Shown here piece by piece: positions 23,861 to 34,849 of a stretch of DNA of 64,000 nucleotides. A program made the translations under genes and the position numbers. A model generated the notes under the pieces. It was not told the DNA's origin and did not search any database. It was given only the letters and a program-made list of their open reading frames with translations. The DNA comes from Cymbomonas tetramitiformis. Its lineage: Eukaryota; Chlorophyta; Pyramimonadophyceae; Pyramimonadales; Pyramimonadaceae. The stretch covers positions 18,325-82,324 of the forward strand of contig LGRX02024796.1 of assembly GCA_001247695.2 (NCBI GenBank), written 5' to 3'. Each line of letters starts with the position of its first letter. Within the stretch, counting starts at the first letter, position 1.

Positions 23861-24501
23861 AGCGCAGTTCATTCTCATTCTGGAAAGTTACAGAAACTTT
23901 AAATGAGTGGCAAATAGTCATCAACAAGTCACAATTCTGTCGGCATTGAAATGACACATTCATCATACATACTTCTTTACCATGACAAGTCTCTGAATAG
24001 TGTATGCCCAAAAATAAAATGGGTACCATCGAAATAAGTGATCATGTACTGAAGAAAATTCATATATACACATATCACTAGGCGATGCCATGTTCTGGTC
24101 ACAATGAAATGACATACCAACCATTCATCAAGGACGGAAATACAGCTCGTAATAAGTTGTTATCACTGCAGACACTGAATCTGTGAGCCGTTTACGACAA
24201 TAGAGAAATGATATTTATAATCATGATTGAATCTCCATTAGCTTCGGTACCATCACTGGTTTCGTTGTTCATTATGAAAATCATTATCCAGAAACATTGT
24301 CTAAATTGGGCACACTATTGTGACCCTGAACCAACAATGTATGTGGGCTGCAACCCAAAAACTGCATATTAAATCATAGTGAATTGACATTGGCATTTGA
24401 CAACATCTGGCATTCGCCACATTCAAAAGCGTCAGGCATGTTGCCGGTACGACGTTGAGAGAATCGGTGTTCATATTGACATTGTTACCTCGAAAGCACT
24501 T

Positions 24502-24766
24502 CAAGGTATGGCTTACGCGAGGTCGACTTTACACAAAACTTCCGATTTTCTAGATCGTGAGATAAATGCGATTGAAGTGTGCTCTTAAGTATGGTTAAGT
24601 ATGGGAGGTAACCGAGCGGTATCGGCCATAACTTTTCAATGCCTGGGTCAATTGTATACCCAGAGCGCGCAATATGTTTTTTAGATTGGTTTAAGCGACA
24701 TGTTTATCGAATAAAAATATTTTCCGAAGTTTTGTGTAAAGTCGACCTCGCGTAAGCCATACCTTG
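24502..24766. mobile_element. 265-bp MITE with 41-bp inverted repeats
   Basis: It starts CAAGGTATGGCTTACGCGAG and ends with the exact complement; 41 bp match without error. The flanks ACTT/ACTT (24498-24501, 24767-24770) suggest a 4-bp target duplication. It lies inside the gypsy-type element and has no coding. Confidence 0.8.
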
Positions 24767-26016
24767 ACTTGATTCGATGAGTAATCTCAGTCTGATTTTC
24801 TATCAAACCATTTTTCACATAACATAATAATTGAATGGCATTCTCCATCACCATCTGATTGGTTTGATGCACCTCTTTTTAAAGGGGGAAGAAAGAGTAT
24901 AGATTCATTCTTTCTTCATACAGCTGCCACAAATTGATTTACATCATTTTGATTTTACATCATTGTGATTTTGCTTGGAAGATTAAAAATCTTATGAAAA
25001 GTTCCAGCATCTGTGTATAGCAGTCATAAAGTTTGATGGCACGGTACATCATGCCGATTGAAGCATCAAATGAAGTCTTTATTTGACTTACTGACAGATG
25101 AAGTTCATTATGAATAAATCATAGATGCATATTTCTCCGGCTCTATCATATTAAATGAAGGGCACTGACATAGGAGAACGATGGTTTTTTAAATGTGAAT
25201 AAGCTATATTGTAAGCTTACGACCATTACTTTGACGTCAACAGCCTGAGATGCTGATTGTTGAATTTCAAGAGTTGAAGGATTCGTTGAATCAGCCTAGG
25301 TAACATGTGTTTTGATTGATGAATTGTTGATCCATGGTTTCCTCCAAATCTAAGAGAAGCTGGCGCACAAGTTGTTGCCAGTGTCTGAAGGGAAACATCA
25401 AAGCCAAAGGATTGCCATTTGTGCCATTCAGGCATCGAATTCCATAACAGCAAAGCCGAGTGAGTGAGATCCGCCACTCTAGCTATTTGCCCGTCATTCC
25501 TTCCAGGTTCATGACAAGAGACAATTCATCAAAGTCATACACCAATGCATAAGTCACATGTATGGTTGCACAGTTTGTATCCGAATGCAACCCATCGAGG
25601 TTAAGCATCTAGCAAGCAACTCTGGCCAACAAAAAGCCTTCCTGTCTTCGGATATCTTGAGCATTCTCATTTTCAGCTCCATTGTGGTCAAGGAAGCATC
25701 ATGCCTGTGCCTCGCCGAGACGCTGCTCCTCAAAGCCGCACACGTGAGGCGAGCCTTACGAGACAATGACCTTTGGCCTGTGGGGCGTCAACCCCTTATC
25801 AAGTCCTAAACACTTGTTAACACCTGGATAAATTTATCATGATGCAACTTAAGTGGGATTGTAAGTTCCACATAATCATATTGTCTACGTATGCCGAAGG
25901 CATAACTGCCGCATATGGTCGCGATAGGTCGCAGCTTCTATAACAATGTGGCTTCTGAGTCAACGAGCTGATAGCCGATGACTTTTGCCAATAATTGCCG
26001 ACCGAATAATAATCAG

Positions 26017-26112
26017 GGCTGCATCCCAAGAACTGCAGGGCTGCATCCCAAGAACTGCAGGGCTGCATCCAAAAAACTGCAGGGCTGCATCCCGAGAACT
26101 GCAGGGTTACAT
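26017..26112. repeat. 22-bp tandem repeat
   Basis: Four full copies and a partial fifth of GGGCTGCATCCCAAGAACTG plus CA. Single or paired copies of the same motif recur at about 22080, 22120, 24347 and 26790 within this gypsy-type element only. Confidence 0.9.
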
Positions 26113-27842
26113 CCCTACCATTTTTACCCTGCATCAAATTGATATGACAGGAGCGGGAATTGATCCTTCCTTGCTGAGGTGTAGTGAGCCTTGTACAAAT
26201 CATACCCTTGCACAGATACGCATACATGCGAGATATCATATCTGTGGATAAATAAAAACTGCTATGCTACCTTTGCCAGACCGTGGTTTGTCATTCGGAT
26301 CTTATGGCCAGTAATCCGCAGCTACCGGATACTGAGGTGGACGGAGTTGTGATCCTGAGTTATGCTTGACACACATAACTAAAACGAATTTCACATTAGT
26401 ACGTTGTCGAGTCCACTCTATGAAATGTTCGTCAAAGCGCGCGTACCGGACCGAAAAACAAGGAGTCTGGCAAATCGGATGAGGATTTAAAGTGGACTCA
26501 TAGAGACCCTCCGATATCTCGTTAAGCAGGGCCACTCCGTTTGCATTAAAATAAGTCCCCAAATGGGCTCTCCATAGTATTTCTGTGAACTTCGGGGGAG
26601 TAAGCTCTCTGAAGGGAGGAAGAGGTGGATGCATTATATAAAGCCGTACAGCAGTAGGGCAGAAATGCTACTATTTGTTTTTTAATCGTCACTCTGAAAT
26701 ACGATACGAGCGGCAGCGCAATATCTATCCGTAACGTAAACCTCGGAAGATACCTTGAAACGTCACTCTGAAATACGATACGCAACTCATGGGGGCTACA
26801 TCCTAAGAACTGTAGGGCTAAATGCCTAAGGTGAGGGTTTAAAGTGGACTCAGTTCCCCCCGATATCCTAAAACACCTTGAGGGACGCCTCATCGGTGTA
26901 AGAAGACTGGTACCAGCTCAACAACAAAGACATCAAAGACATATACAAAGGTATGCACCCTATATTGTGAGGACACAACTCTTTTAACCCCTAAGGGGCG
27001 GATGGAATTTCTTGCAAAAAACGGTGTTTTGGGGATTGTAGGCATTGTCGCGTATCGCGGACATCGATGTGCATTCACGTAATCATGTATGCTGTGTATG
27101 ACCACTATGTAACTTTAGGAGCGCCATAACATGCATCCGTGCACCATATATATTCAGATTTTTGGCATATCCAACCCAGTTTTCATGATTTTGGGACATG
27201 TAAAATTTCTCCAATCTCCTATTACAACTTACATTTCGACTTCGTTGGGTGACTATCGTCATGAAAACTTGGGGATTGGTCACATGAACATATTCCCACC
27301 CGGTAGCGCACCTGTATACCGGCAAATATACCGACTATGAGCAAAACCGCCCCCCAAAACATCAAAAAAACACCCAAAAAACACTTAATTGTAAATGTTT
27401 TCCATACTTAAGGAATGCTTTCCCATACTTAAGCGCAATTGAAGGCGATTGCTTCCTATTTGTGGGGATATATAGCATGTGCCATGCAAACAACCATGCA
27501 GGGGACGCTAGTGGACATTGGGCACGCGACATGCCTTCACAACTCCACCCAATTGGGCGGGATCGTCGGGTGTAAGCCTTGATTTCGTATATTTAAAGAC
27601 AAAATTCAAGCTCTAAAAGGCAAGTTTTCAAGAATTGTCGTAATTGAAAATGTTGCTATGTGAGATATATGTCCTATATGGACTACCCATGCCAGTGATT
27701 AGTCATTTGCGACATACACACAGGTAGGTGCACGCGCCTTGGAATGCATATTTCGGCAAGCCAAGGGCATGTAGAACCACTTGGATGCACATTCCCACAA
27801 TCGAATCCGTCCGTATACGGTACAAACCGCCCCTTAGGGGTT

Positions 27843-27855
27843 AAGAGGGGAGAAC
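27843..27855 (+). other. Polypurine tract of the gypsy-type element
   Basis: AAGAGGGGAGAAC directly precedes the 3' LTR start (TGTCAAGG at 27856), the expected position for plus-strand priming. Confidence 0.65.
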
Positions 27856-28392
27856 TGTCAAGGATATGACCGATGACATATGTGTCATACATGTCATATG
27901 TGTCATACCTGTCATACATGTCATACCATGTCATGTCATGTCGTGGCATGTCATATGTTATAATGACATACAGTCGTCAGTGCGGTCGACTGTGACATGA
28001 ACAGTCATACTATCTGTCATCCACTCACCATGAGTGACATCTGTCATCGAGAGGCTGATCACAACATCTCGATGATGAAGCAAGACAGTTCTTGAAGAAC
28101 AAACTGTTCTGAAGGGACTCGTCTTCGCTTCAAGCATGAATTGAACACCATGCGGGTATCATATGGCTTATTCGATCAGCCGATACTGTTGTTCACCCAA
28201 TGCCTTCGGGTTCACAACCCAATTGTGGTAACGCCTGAGAGGCGTGGGGGCATTGGCGTAAATGAGAGAGCATTGAGCTCGAGCAGCACTTCTGGAGAAG
28301 AGACTGCACTCATACCCACAATACTCTGCGCGTGCTATTGTCGTTCAATAATAGCCGTGCGATACATATCGCTCGCATAGCGAGCCCTAACA
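27856..28392 (+). repeat. Gypsy-type element 3' LTR
   Basis: 537 bp, nearly identical to 17092-17631 apart from substitutions in the GTCATAC repeats and a 3-bp deletion in GAGGAGTGAC. Confidence 0.93.
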
Positions 28393-28397
28393 GTGCC

Positions 28398-31300
28398 AGC
28401 CCGTAGCACACTCATGGTGCTGTGAATTGAAGATGTCGATGCCGTGTTTGAATCATTCGCAGAGCCACAAAAGAAATCCGAAAAATCTCGATCGTCGTGC
28501 GAGGGGTCTTCCCCCTCCTCCTCGTCTGTAGTAGGGCCCGGTGAATAGTCCGGTGACGGTGGGGCATCCCAATACAGCGGTGGAGGGGGCGGGTGTACCG
28601 GGATATAAAGCCCGATCGGCGCATTGTGAAGCCCCTGCCGAGCACGGTGCCGGCCGTGCCGGCGTGGTGGAATAGCAGCTGGCGCCGCAGCGCCCAAGCC
28701 GGCCTCGCGGCATGCCAAAGCCGTAGAAGTCAGTGCAGGCGCGCTTGCGGTCGTCTCTGCAGCACCACCGACCTCCAGGCCGGTGTGGCCCGGTGCGCAT
28801 GCCTCGCCAAAGAGTGGCAGCTGAGAGTGGCGCCGCGGTGGCGCAAACACAGAAGAGCGCACACACCATGACGACAATTGCCGAAGAGCGGCCAAACCCC
28901 CAAGGCGGTGTACCGCACCCCCGACGAGATGCCGGAGGCTGCGGGACCGCATCCTCACCGTCACTAGGGTCACACCCCGCAGCAGACTCGACGCCCACGT
29001 CGCTGCCGCAAGAGTCGGTCTCCGACTCGGCGTGCATGTGCCGCATCGCCAAGTCCTTGCCCTCAGCCGTGATCGAAAGTCCCCCCCTCTGCGCGATCTT
29101 GTCCGCAAAGCAGAGGTCGGGCTCGTGCGCGTGCATGGGGTCCACTGGCATCATGACACCGTCGTCGGACGCATCCGACTCGTCTGGGTAAGCATGCGTG
29201 ATTGCCGCCGGCGGTGGAGCCGGCGGTGGGTCCTCCCGGACATGCGTGCAAGCGGCAGCCGAGATCCCGCTCTCGATACCACCTACCGTGAAGCCCCCCA
29301 TGTGGGTGACAGGCTGGCAGTAGGGCAGGAAGTCCCGCAACGCACCATCATCCCGCTCCGGCTCGAGCCCGAAGGCACACGCCGAAACGCCGTCGAGCAT
29401 CTCCGGCTTGCCCCCCGCCAGAAGGCAGGGCGCATCGAACCGCGCGCCGTCGTGCTCGTCCATCGCCGTCTGAAACTGCTCCGCCAATAAGTCGTTCTCG
29501 ACGTCACCGAGGGAGAAGCTGTGGAAGCTTCCCCCAGCGCCGTGCCTGCCGCCATTCGGACAGTGGCGTGCCTCGTCCTTCTTGCACGTCGAATTTTGGC
29601 AGAACGGAATGAAGTCGCCGCTGCCTTTGTGAAAGGCAACGCGCTTCCTCCCCTGCGACTGCGACTAGTTCTTCCCCGTCGGGAGGTCACCTGTCGCACA
29701 ACGAACACCGGAGCCGCCTCCCCCGTTGCCGATCTTGTGCTTGTCCGCCCGCGGGGTAAACCCCCTGCCGTTGACCCTGTCCGTCAAGACCTTCAGCTGA
29801 CGTTTCACGTCGAGGATGATGGCCGTGAGGTCGGACAGCTGCGAGGTGTCACCGTCAGTGGTCGCGGCCGCTGCGGACAGGGTGCACGTGGCAGTGTGCG
29901 TACCGGCTGTGAGCCTGTGACGTGCCTCGCGTAACACTCGAGCACCCATTGCTGCATGGTGAGGAGGTCCACGGCCGCCCGCTGCTGGTGCGTGAAGAGC
30001 CTCGACACCACCGGCGCGTAGAATCCATGATCCAGCGCTGCGAGGAACAGCTCCTTCACCTCGTCATCGTCGAGGGTGTTGCGCCTCTTTGCGGACCGCA
30101 AGGCCGCGTTGAAATCCGTGATGGACTCGGACGTGTCAAGGTAGGCCTTGAAGCGGACCGCAAGGAGGTCCGACGTACCCTGGAAGGGCGCACTGGAGTC
30201 CAGCAATCGCCGTGCGAGCTCCAGAAGGACTCGCTTGCCGTCCAGCGGGTGCAGTGTCGCAGACGCCTCGAGCCAGTCACCCGCCGGAGAGGCGGGACAC
30301 ACGATGAGCTCGAGAGTCGAAAATAGCAGCTTGTTGGCCTCTGTGGCTACTATCCTTAATCCAGATCCTCCCACAAGGATCTAGCGCAAATGGGCATGGC
30401 GACCTTGTATATCGTATATAGTGGCCCGGCATATGCTTTGGGGCAATATCTATGACCCTTTTGAATTATCTATAACATTTTTTTGCTTGAAATGTCGATG
30501 CTTTAACCTTTAATCTTAGAGTGGTTTGGGTGGGTGCTTTCACAGAAATTTAATTAAAATGCTAGATCCTACCACAAGGATCTAGGGTACCGACAACTCT
30601 AGGCCTTGCTACACGAGCTCGGGTTGGTGCGTATGTTGTTAACCCTCGAGGGTATGACCAACACTAATTGTGTAAGCCCTTTGATATAATACTAGCCGGA
30701 TTAATCGCCGCATATGCGCATGACATGGTGTAGTACCGTCGAAATTCAATATTTCCATCATAATTAGGATCTGAAAATTGCATTCTAGAACCTCTAGCGG
30801 CAGTTCAAACCGTTCAAAAAATCCCCCAAAAATCCCAGGGAGACTTTGAAGTCATATTAAAGTACTAAAGTGCTCACCAAAGCAAAGATCTAGCCTCAAA
30901 GCTTAAAATGGACCAAGACTTACGCCCAAAATGCGAAATTATCCCCATACTTAAGGAATGTGTATATCTCACCCATGTTACCGCGTTCGTGTGATGTGTC
31001 CAATATACACTATCCAAGTCGTATTTCGACCCGAATATGATTAATATACATGCATACCTTGAGATATATCACGTCTATGGTGGAAAAGGATCGACATACG
31101 ATTGACCAAAAAATATGGAAGAGACACCCCGGTTTTGAAGCTTTTAAAAAGCGTAGCCGTTCAAAATTTGGTTGGGGCATGCTATAAATGCATTAGCTAG
31201 GAGTATATATGATGGATTCTCGTCAAACCACGCACCACACTACTTAATATAGGTCCCATGTGGAAAGTATTCCTTGGGGTTGACTTGTAGAAAGCTCGTG

Positions 31301-31771
31301 GGGCGCCCAAATAAATTATTGAAAAAGTGATCCTTGTGGGAGGATCTAGAGCGTTCTAGGTCCTCTCACAAGGATCTCGGGATAGTAGCCATCTGGACGG
31401 ACGGCCAACGTGGAGTCCTCCAAGTCGAAAAGCGGCGCAAATAAAGCGTCCTGCGCCTCGAACGCTTCCTGGAGAGCAGGCACCAACTTGGAGAGAAGCA
31501 CCTGCGCATTGGATTCCGTTCCCGTGAATCGGTCATGCTTCTCACGGAAACACTTCCGGATCGCGTGCTTCGCTACGCTCTCGTCGAAGCGCTCACGGGT
31601 TAGTGAGCGAACACCCGCCAAGAAAACTGTATGGGCGGAGTTCGCAGCCGGAACACCAGCAGGTGCCGGCGTAGCCGGCGTGACGGAATAACGGGCAGCA
31701 GCGGAGTCGAAAATTGTAGCTAAGGAGCGCCGGCGAGACGCCATACTCGAGGTCAATCTAGTCGCAACCAT
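28398..31771 (-). pseudogene. Ret-2 Gag, multiply broken
   Basis: It is the same Gag as in Ret-1, starting at the ATG at 31771. Breaks: a 1,048-bp DNA transposon at 30344-31391; an indel near 29915 changing the frame in the ARHV-AGTHT region; a stop replacing the Trp of the NWSQ motif near 29668; and the gypsy-type LTR insertion close to the C terminus. The final residues and stop lie at 17091-17059 on the far side of that insertion. Unlike Ret-1, the C run after CQPVTHMGG (near 29295) is intact here. The membrane segment (SSAIVVMVCALFCVCATAAP) and the acidic tail are conserved. Confidence 0.85.
30344..31391. mobile_element. TIR DNA transposon with 4-bp target duplication, no coding
   Basis: 12-bp perfect inverted ends TGGCTACTATCC and GGATAGTAGCCA, flanked by TCTG (30340-30343 and 31392-31395). 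The empty site is seen in Ret-1 near 10155 (GGCCTCTGGACGG). Both ends carry repeats of a CACAAGGATCTAG motif in both orientations. No transposase. A 4-bp duplication excludes hAT and Harbinger; the superfamily is undetermined. Confidence 0.85.
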
Positions 31772-32161
31772 GGTATAGAAGACTGTAGAGATGAAGCGAG
31801 GGAAATACGGGGCGAGATGTGGAAGGAGGGGCGGCCAAGAGTCGAAATGGGGTCGTCGAGGAATCAAGGGAAAGCCGCGGCGCACAAAGTTCTCCAAACG
31901 TGCATGTGGATGAAATAACGCGGCCAAGGAACGTGGTGTCGGATCCGACCAAAAATTCCAACATTTACCAACGCGTAGCAAGGAAAAGTAAGCGGCCACG
32001 TGCACGAGCCTTCCTCAAATCCAATCAACCAGGCATTCAACTAGGCCATACCGCTCCGCCGCGCCTCTAGAGGAGCCCCTCACTCCATCTCAACCGTCGT
32101 TGTTTAGCCAGACATGGCCAAACTCCGCAGTGTCTAAATAAAGAGTGCGTGGGGCCAAACC

Positions 32162-32341
32162 TGTTGGATATACCCCTAAGACCCGGGATATATTCACTCA
32201 GTGATGGTTTTCTCAGAATGTAATAAAGTTGATAAGTTAACCCGTTATATGGGCATAAACAGTTAGGGTTCTGGTTCTGGTGACAGTCATAAACACTACT
32301 ACGGGAAGAGTCACAAAGTGAGCGGTGTGACAATTCCAGCA
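32162..32341 (-). repeat. Ret-2 LTR, right copy (5' LTR in coding orientation)
   Basis: 180 bp, differing by a few bases from 16664-16844 (one A deleted from the AAAA run near the end). Confidence 0.92.
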
Positions 32342-32360
32342 GTTATTGATCGATACCCAA

Positions 32361-33175
32361 CAAGGTTGGCAATCAGATGGGAATCAGACGATCAGATATT
32401 CAGATCGGAATTCAGGTTTCAGATTCAGATCAGATCAGGTTTTTTTCAGATGGTTTCAGATGGTTTCAAATGTTTCAGATGACGAGCCTTAATTATCAGA
32501 CAAAATCAGACGACGCGTCTTAACTATCAGACAAAATCAGACGACGGGGATAATTATTAGGGTTTATCAATCAGGACATCGCATGTAACCGTAAATACGG
32601 TCCGTAACTATTTCTCATTGACTCGTTTGTTTTTTAATTTCGGATATTCGGAAGGCCTAAAACCCTAAAACCCTAAACACGAAAACCTTAAAACCCTAAA
32701 CATGTGAACCCTAAAACCCTACATCGTGAAACCCTGAAAACCAGGACGCATCCAACCCTAAAACCCTAAGCCGTGAAACCCTTAAACCCCAATTGTTATG
32801 CAAACCATAAAACCCTAATCTATATTAAACCATAACCGATGAAGGCCCTTTTTTCCATTTCATTTTATAATATCTTTATTATCATGTAACATATGTTTTC
32901 ATTATGAGTTTTTGAGATTTTGACTCAAAACCCCCCTGAATAAATTATCGATGGATGTGTAAAGCCTAATGGTATCATTTGGTGCCACGTGCTAATGCGT
33001 AAATTGCCCAAAACGCCTTCGGGGAGTCTTAATTTTGCCCAAAACACCCCCTGCACAAGCCCGTATGAATATCGGGGACCATTTTTCAGATGTTTCAGAC
33101 ATTTCAGACGTTTCAGATCAGATCAGACGTTTCAGATCTGAATTCAGATCTGAAATCATCTGATTGCCAACCTTG
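32361..33175. mobile_element. hAT-C: hAT-type MITE carrying a telomere-like array
   Basis: 19-bp perfect inverted repeats CAAGGTTGGCAATCAGATG and complement. The flanks ATACCCAA/ATACCCAG give an 8-bp duplication with one mismatch (32353-32360, 33176-33183). It lies inside hAT-B, beside Ret-2. Subterminal regions repeat TCAGA/CAGATC motifs. The middle holds about 160 bp of degenerate AAACCCTAAAACCCTAAA repeats. No coding. Confidence 0.88.
32655..32830. repeat. Interstitial telomere-like repeats (TTTAGGG type, degenerate)
   Basis: More than ten AACCCTAAA-like units, most spaced by variable short sequence, within hAT-C. Confidence 0.8.
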
Positions 33176-33239
33176 ATACCCAGACGAGACATATCGAAAA
33201 CTATCGATACGGCCGAAAACTTTCGATACCTACCCTTGC

Positions 33240-33365
33240 ACCACTGCAGGGGTGGAGCGTGCCTTTTCCAAGGTTGGTCGCATGCACTCAGATTTAAGGA
33301 AGAACCTGACTGAAGGGACCATAGAGCATTCCATCATGGCGAGCATGAACATTGTTAACTTCTGA
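33240..33365 (+). pseudogene. hAT-A transposase C-terminal (hATC dimerisation) exon
   Basis: Open reading TTAGVERAFSKVGRMHSDLR ... TIEHSIMASMNIVNF then TGA. The GVERxFS block and the downstream helix are the signature of the hAT dimerisation region. It is interrupted on its left exactly at the hAT-B target duplication, so the rest of the protein lay to the left of 16128, where little is recognisable. Confidence 0.75.
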
Positions 33366-33583
33366 ACATAGATACTAGAATAGTTTAGGAACTTTGTTAT
33401 CATGTGTGCATTTGCGGTAGTTACACACGGAAGTATATCGATATGTCAATATATCGACATTGATTGGATTATACTTATTTATTGATCACAAAAAACACCT
33501 ATTGTTATCGTTGATTGATACGTTTTTGAAAACATACGGAAATATTGGTATTGATTGATAATAGGTGAAACAATTATTGGTAT

Positions 33584-33775
33584 CAAGGTTGTCAATCAGA
33601 TCTGAAATCAGTCTGATTGTCTGATTATCAGCCTGATTGTCTGACCTGATTGTCTGATCGTCTGATCTGATTATCTGATTATCTGATACATCACTACTAA
33701 GCATTTGCGGATAATCTGATCTGACCTGCGGATCCGGTGTGATAATCAGATTTTGTCTTATTCGTGACAACCTTG
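33584..33775. mobile_element. Short CAAGGTTGTCA-ended MITE (hAT-D)
   Basis: Ends CAAGGTTGTCA and TGACAACCTTG surround 190 bp of repeated CTGATTGTCTGA motifs. The ends resemble hAT-C. The outside eight bases (ATTGGTAT and ATTGAAAG) agree in the first half only, so the target duplication is unproven. Confidence 0.6.
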
Positions 33776-34382
33776 ATTGAAAGAAAAAGAACAAGAAAAA
33801 ACCACGCCCGTCGGGCGTATGAGTAAATTAATTTCCCCGGCCCTACTCTGGGCCGGAAACCTTGATTGGTATTTATTGATATCGATTTCGTGTACTTATC
33901 GAAATATGATCAATATGGGAAAAAACTTTCGATACCGCTCCTTGAAAAAAATCGGGTAGGAGGGGGACTACCCACTTGGACGCGCCGGCTTCGACAAGGG
34001 TGGGGGGGACTTGACCCGAGGTGGAAGAACAGGGCGGGGGGTGACTACCTACTACTTTTGAAAATGGCAGATCCTATATGTGGGCTAATTATTTCAAACT
34101 ATCTCGTCTATTAGCCATTACAGTACCCATTTATTCTACAGGGATATAAAGACCATTTCGAGGAGATCTTGATCCAGAATGATTTGGTGGACAGTGAAAT
34201 GGGGGAGACCTTCGAGGACGAGGACTGAATTCTATCTTAATCTTTGGCTTAACTTTACTTTTGGACGCTTTTCTTTACAGTGTTTTATTACACGATTTCT
34301 ATCTTTAGAGTTTTTTACGGATTTGGTTTTTAGTTATTTTACAATGTCACTTGACAAGACTTCATATGAGAAGTTCAAGGTT

Positions 34383-34645
34383 TAAACCACGAAATCTCGA
34401 TCATAGCGAAACTCGACCATGGTCGAGATTTCTCAACTACGTTTCGCTATAGATCCCCGGAATATTCTGCCTACGTGGGGGGGGGATATCCGCGTCCCGT
34501 CAGCGTTCAGATCGTGGTCGAGTTTCGCTATGAAAAATTGAACTCGACCACGAAATTTCGATTTTTCGTGGTTGAGTTCGATTTTTCATAGCGAAACTCG
34601 ACCACGATCTCAACCACGGTCTCAACCACGGTATGTCATCACGAT
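34383..34645. repeat. Fold-back repeat (CGAAACTCGACCACG motifs)
   Basis: Several copies, in both orientations, of TAGCGAAACTCGACCA and GTGGTCGAGTTTCGCTA fold this 260-bp stretch on itself. It may be a MITE; the ends are not defined. The surrounding 34114-35520 otherwise shows no gene. Confidence 0.6.
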
Positions 34646-34849
34646 GTCATAGTTGTATTCAGATTTCTTTTTTCATTATACAGTATTTCATAAGTATTTC
34701 ATAGTTGCACACAGATCAAGCCTTGGTTTATATGTTACAATGTCACTTGTATTCCAATATTTATTTTATTGTACAGTTTTTTATTATACAGTATTTCATA
34801 GTTGCGAACAGCGTACTAAGGTGGTGTGATATAAAAACTAAGAAATAAC

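Larger units (their letters stand above)
17092..28392 (+). mobile_element. 11.3-kb Ty3/gypsy-type LTR element, coding largely lost
   Basis: Direct terminal repeats of 540 bp (17092-17631) and 537 bp (27856-28392) have TGTCA...AACA ends. The exact 5-bp duplication GTGCC (17087-17091, 28393-28397) flanks the element, and the Ret-2 gag reads correctly across the gap. A purine-rich tract AAGAGGGGAGAA ends at the right LTR (27843-27855). TGGTATTCTACTCG one base after the left LTR is a primer-site candidate. The 10.2-kb interior is AT-rich with no long ORF. The only coding trace is a gypsy reverse transcriptase/RNase H junction remnant near 23136. Mobilisation in trans is inferred. Confidence 0.85.
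16664..32341 (-). mobile_element. Ret-2: gag-only LTR retroelement, split by gypsy-type and TIR insertions
   Basis: LTRs at 16664-16844 (181 bp) and 32162-32341 (180 bp) match those of Ret-1. The exact 5-bp target duplication GTTAT flanks the whole unit (16659-16663, 32342-32346), proving that the two distant LTRs belong to one insertion. Minus-strand gag runs from 31771 and finishes beyond the gypsy-type insertion at 17059. Without insertions it would be about 3.3 kb, like Ret-1. Confidence 0.93.
16129..33238 (+). mobile_element. hAT-B: hAT transposon inserted in hAT-A
   Basis: Ends are CAAGGGTAGGTATCGAT (16129) and ATCGATAC-like TTTCGATACCTACCCTTG (to 33238). The flanking 8-bp duplication CACCACTG is exact (16121-16128 and 33239-33246). 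It shares subterminal TATCGAT repeats with hAT-A, so the two are relatives. It contains Ret-2, and its own transposase remnant is at 16325-16490. Confidence 0.9.
15691..33944 (+). mobile_element. hAT-A: hAT transposon split by nested insertions
   Basis: Ends are CAAGGAGCGGTATCGA (15691) and its complement TCGATACCGCTCCTTG (to 33944; one base differs within the longer match). The outside eight bases are AAAAAATT on the left and AAAAAAAT on the right, one mismatch. Subterminal regions repeat TATCGAT/ATCGATA motifs many times. Its transposase C terminus survives at 33240-33365, directly after the hAT-B insertion. The insertion target CACCACTG falls inside that coding sequence. Confidence 0.75.
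15300..34110. mobile_element. Outermost element of the nest, TTA-flanked, PIF/Harbinger-like (element F)
   Basis: TAGACGAGATAGTTTGAAA at 15300 is repeated inverted at the right end (34092-34110), with imperfect matching continuing inward through CCCACATA. TTA directly flanks both ends (15297-15299 and 34111-34113), the target duplication typical of PIF/Harbinger. GC-rich stretches just inside (15350-15480 and 33950-34060) also correspond in inverted orientation. No transposase is recognised. All of hAT-A and its contents lie inside. Confidence 0.6.

Noticed and set aside
34179..34385. AT-rich 68-codon ORF
   Set aside because: No recognisable motif or coding bias, and it ends inside the fold-back repeat.
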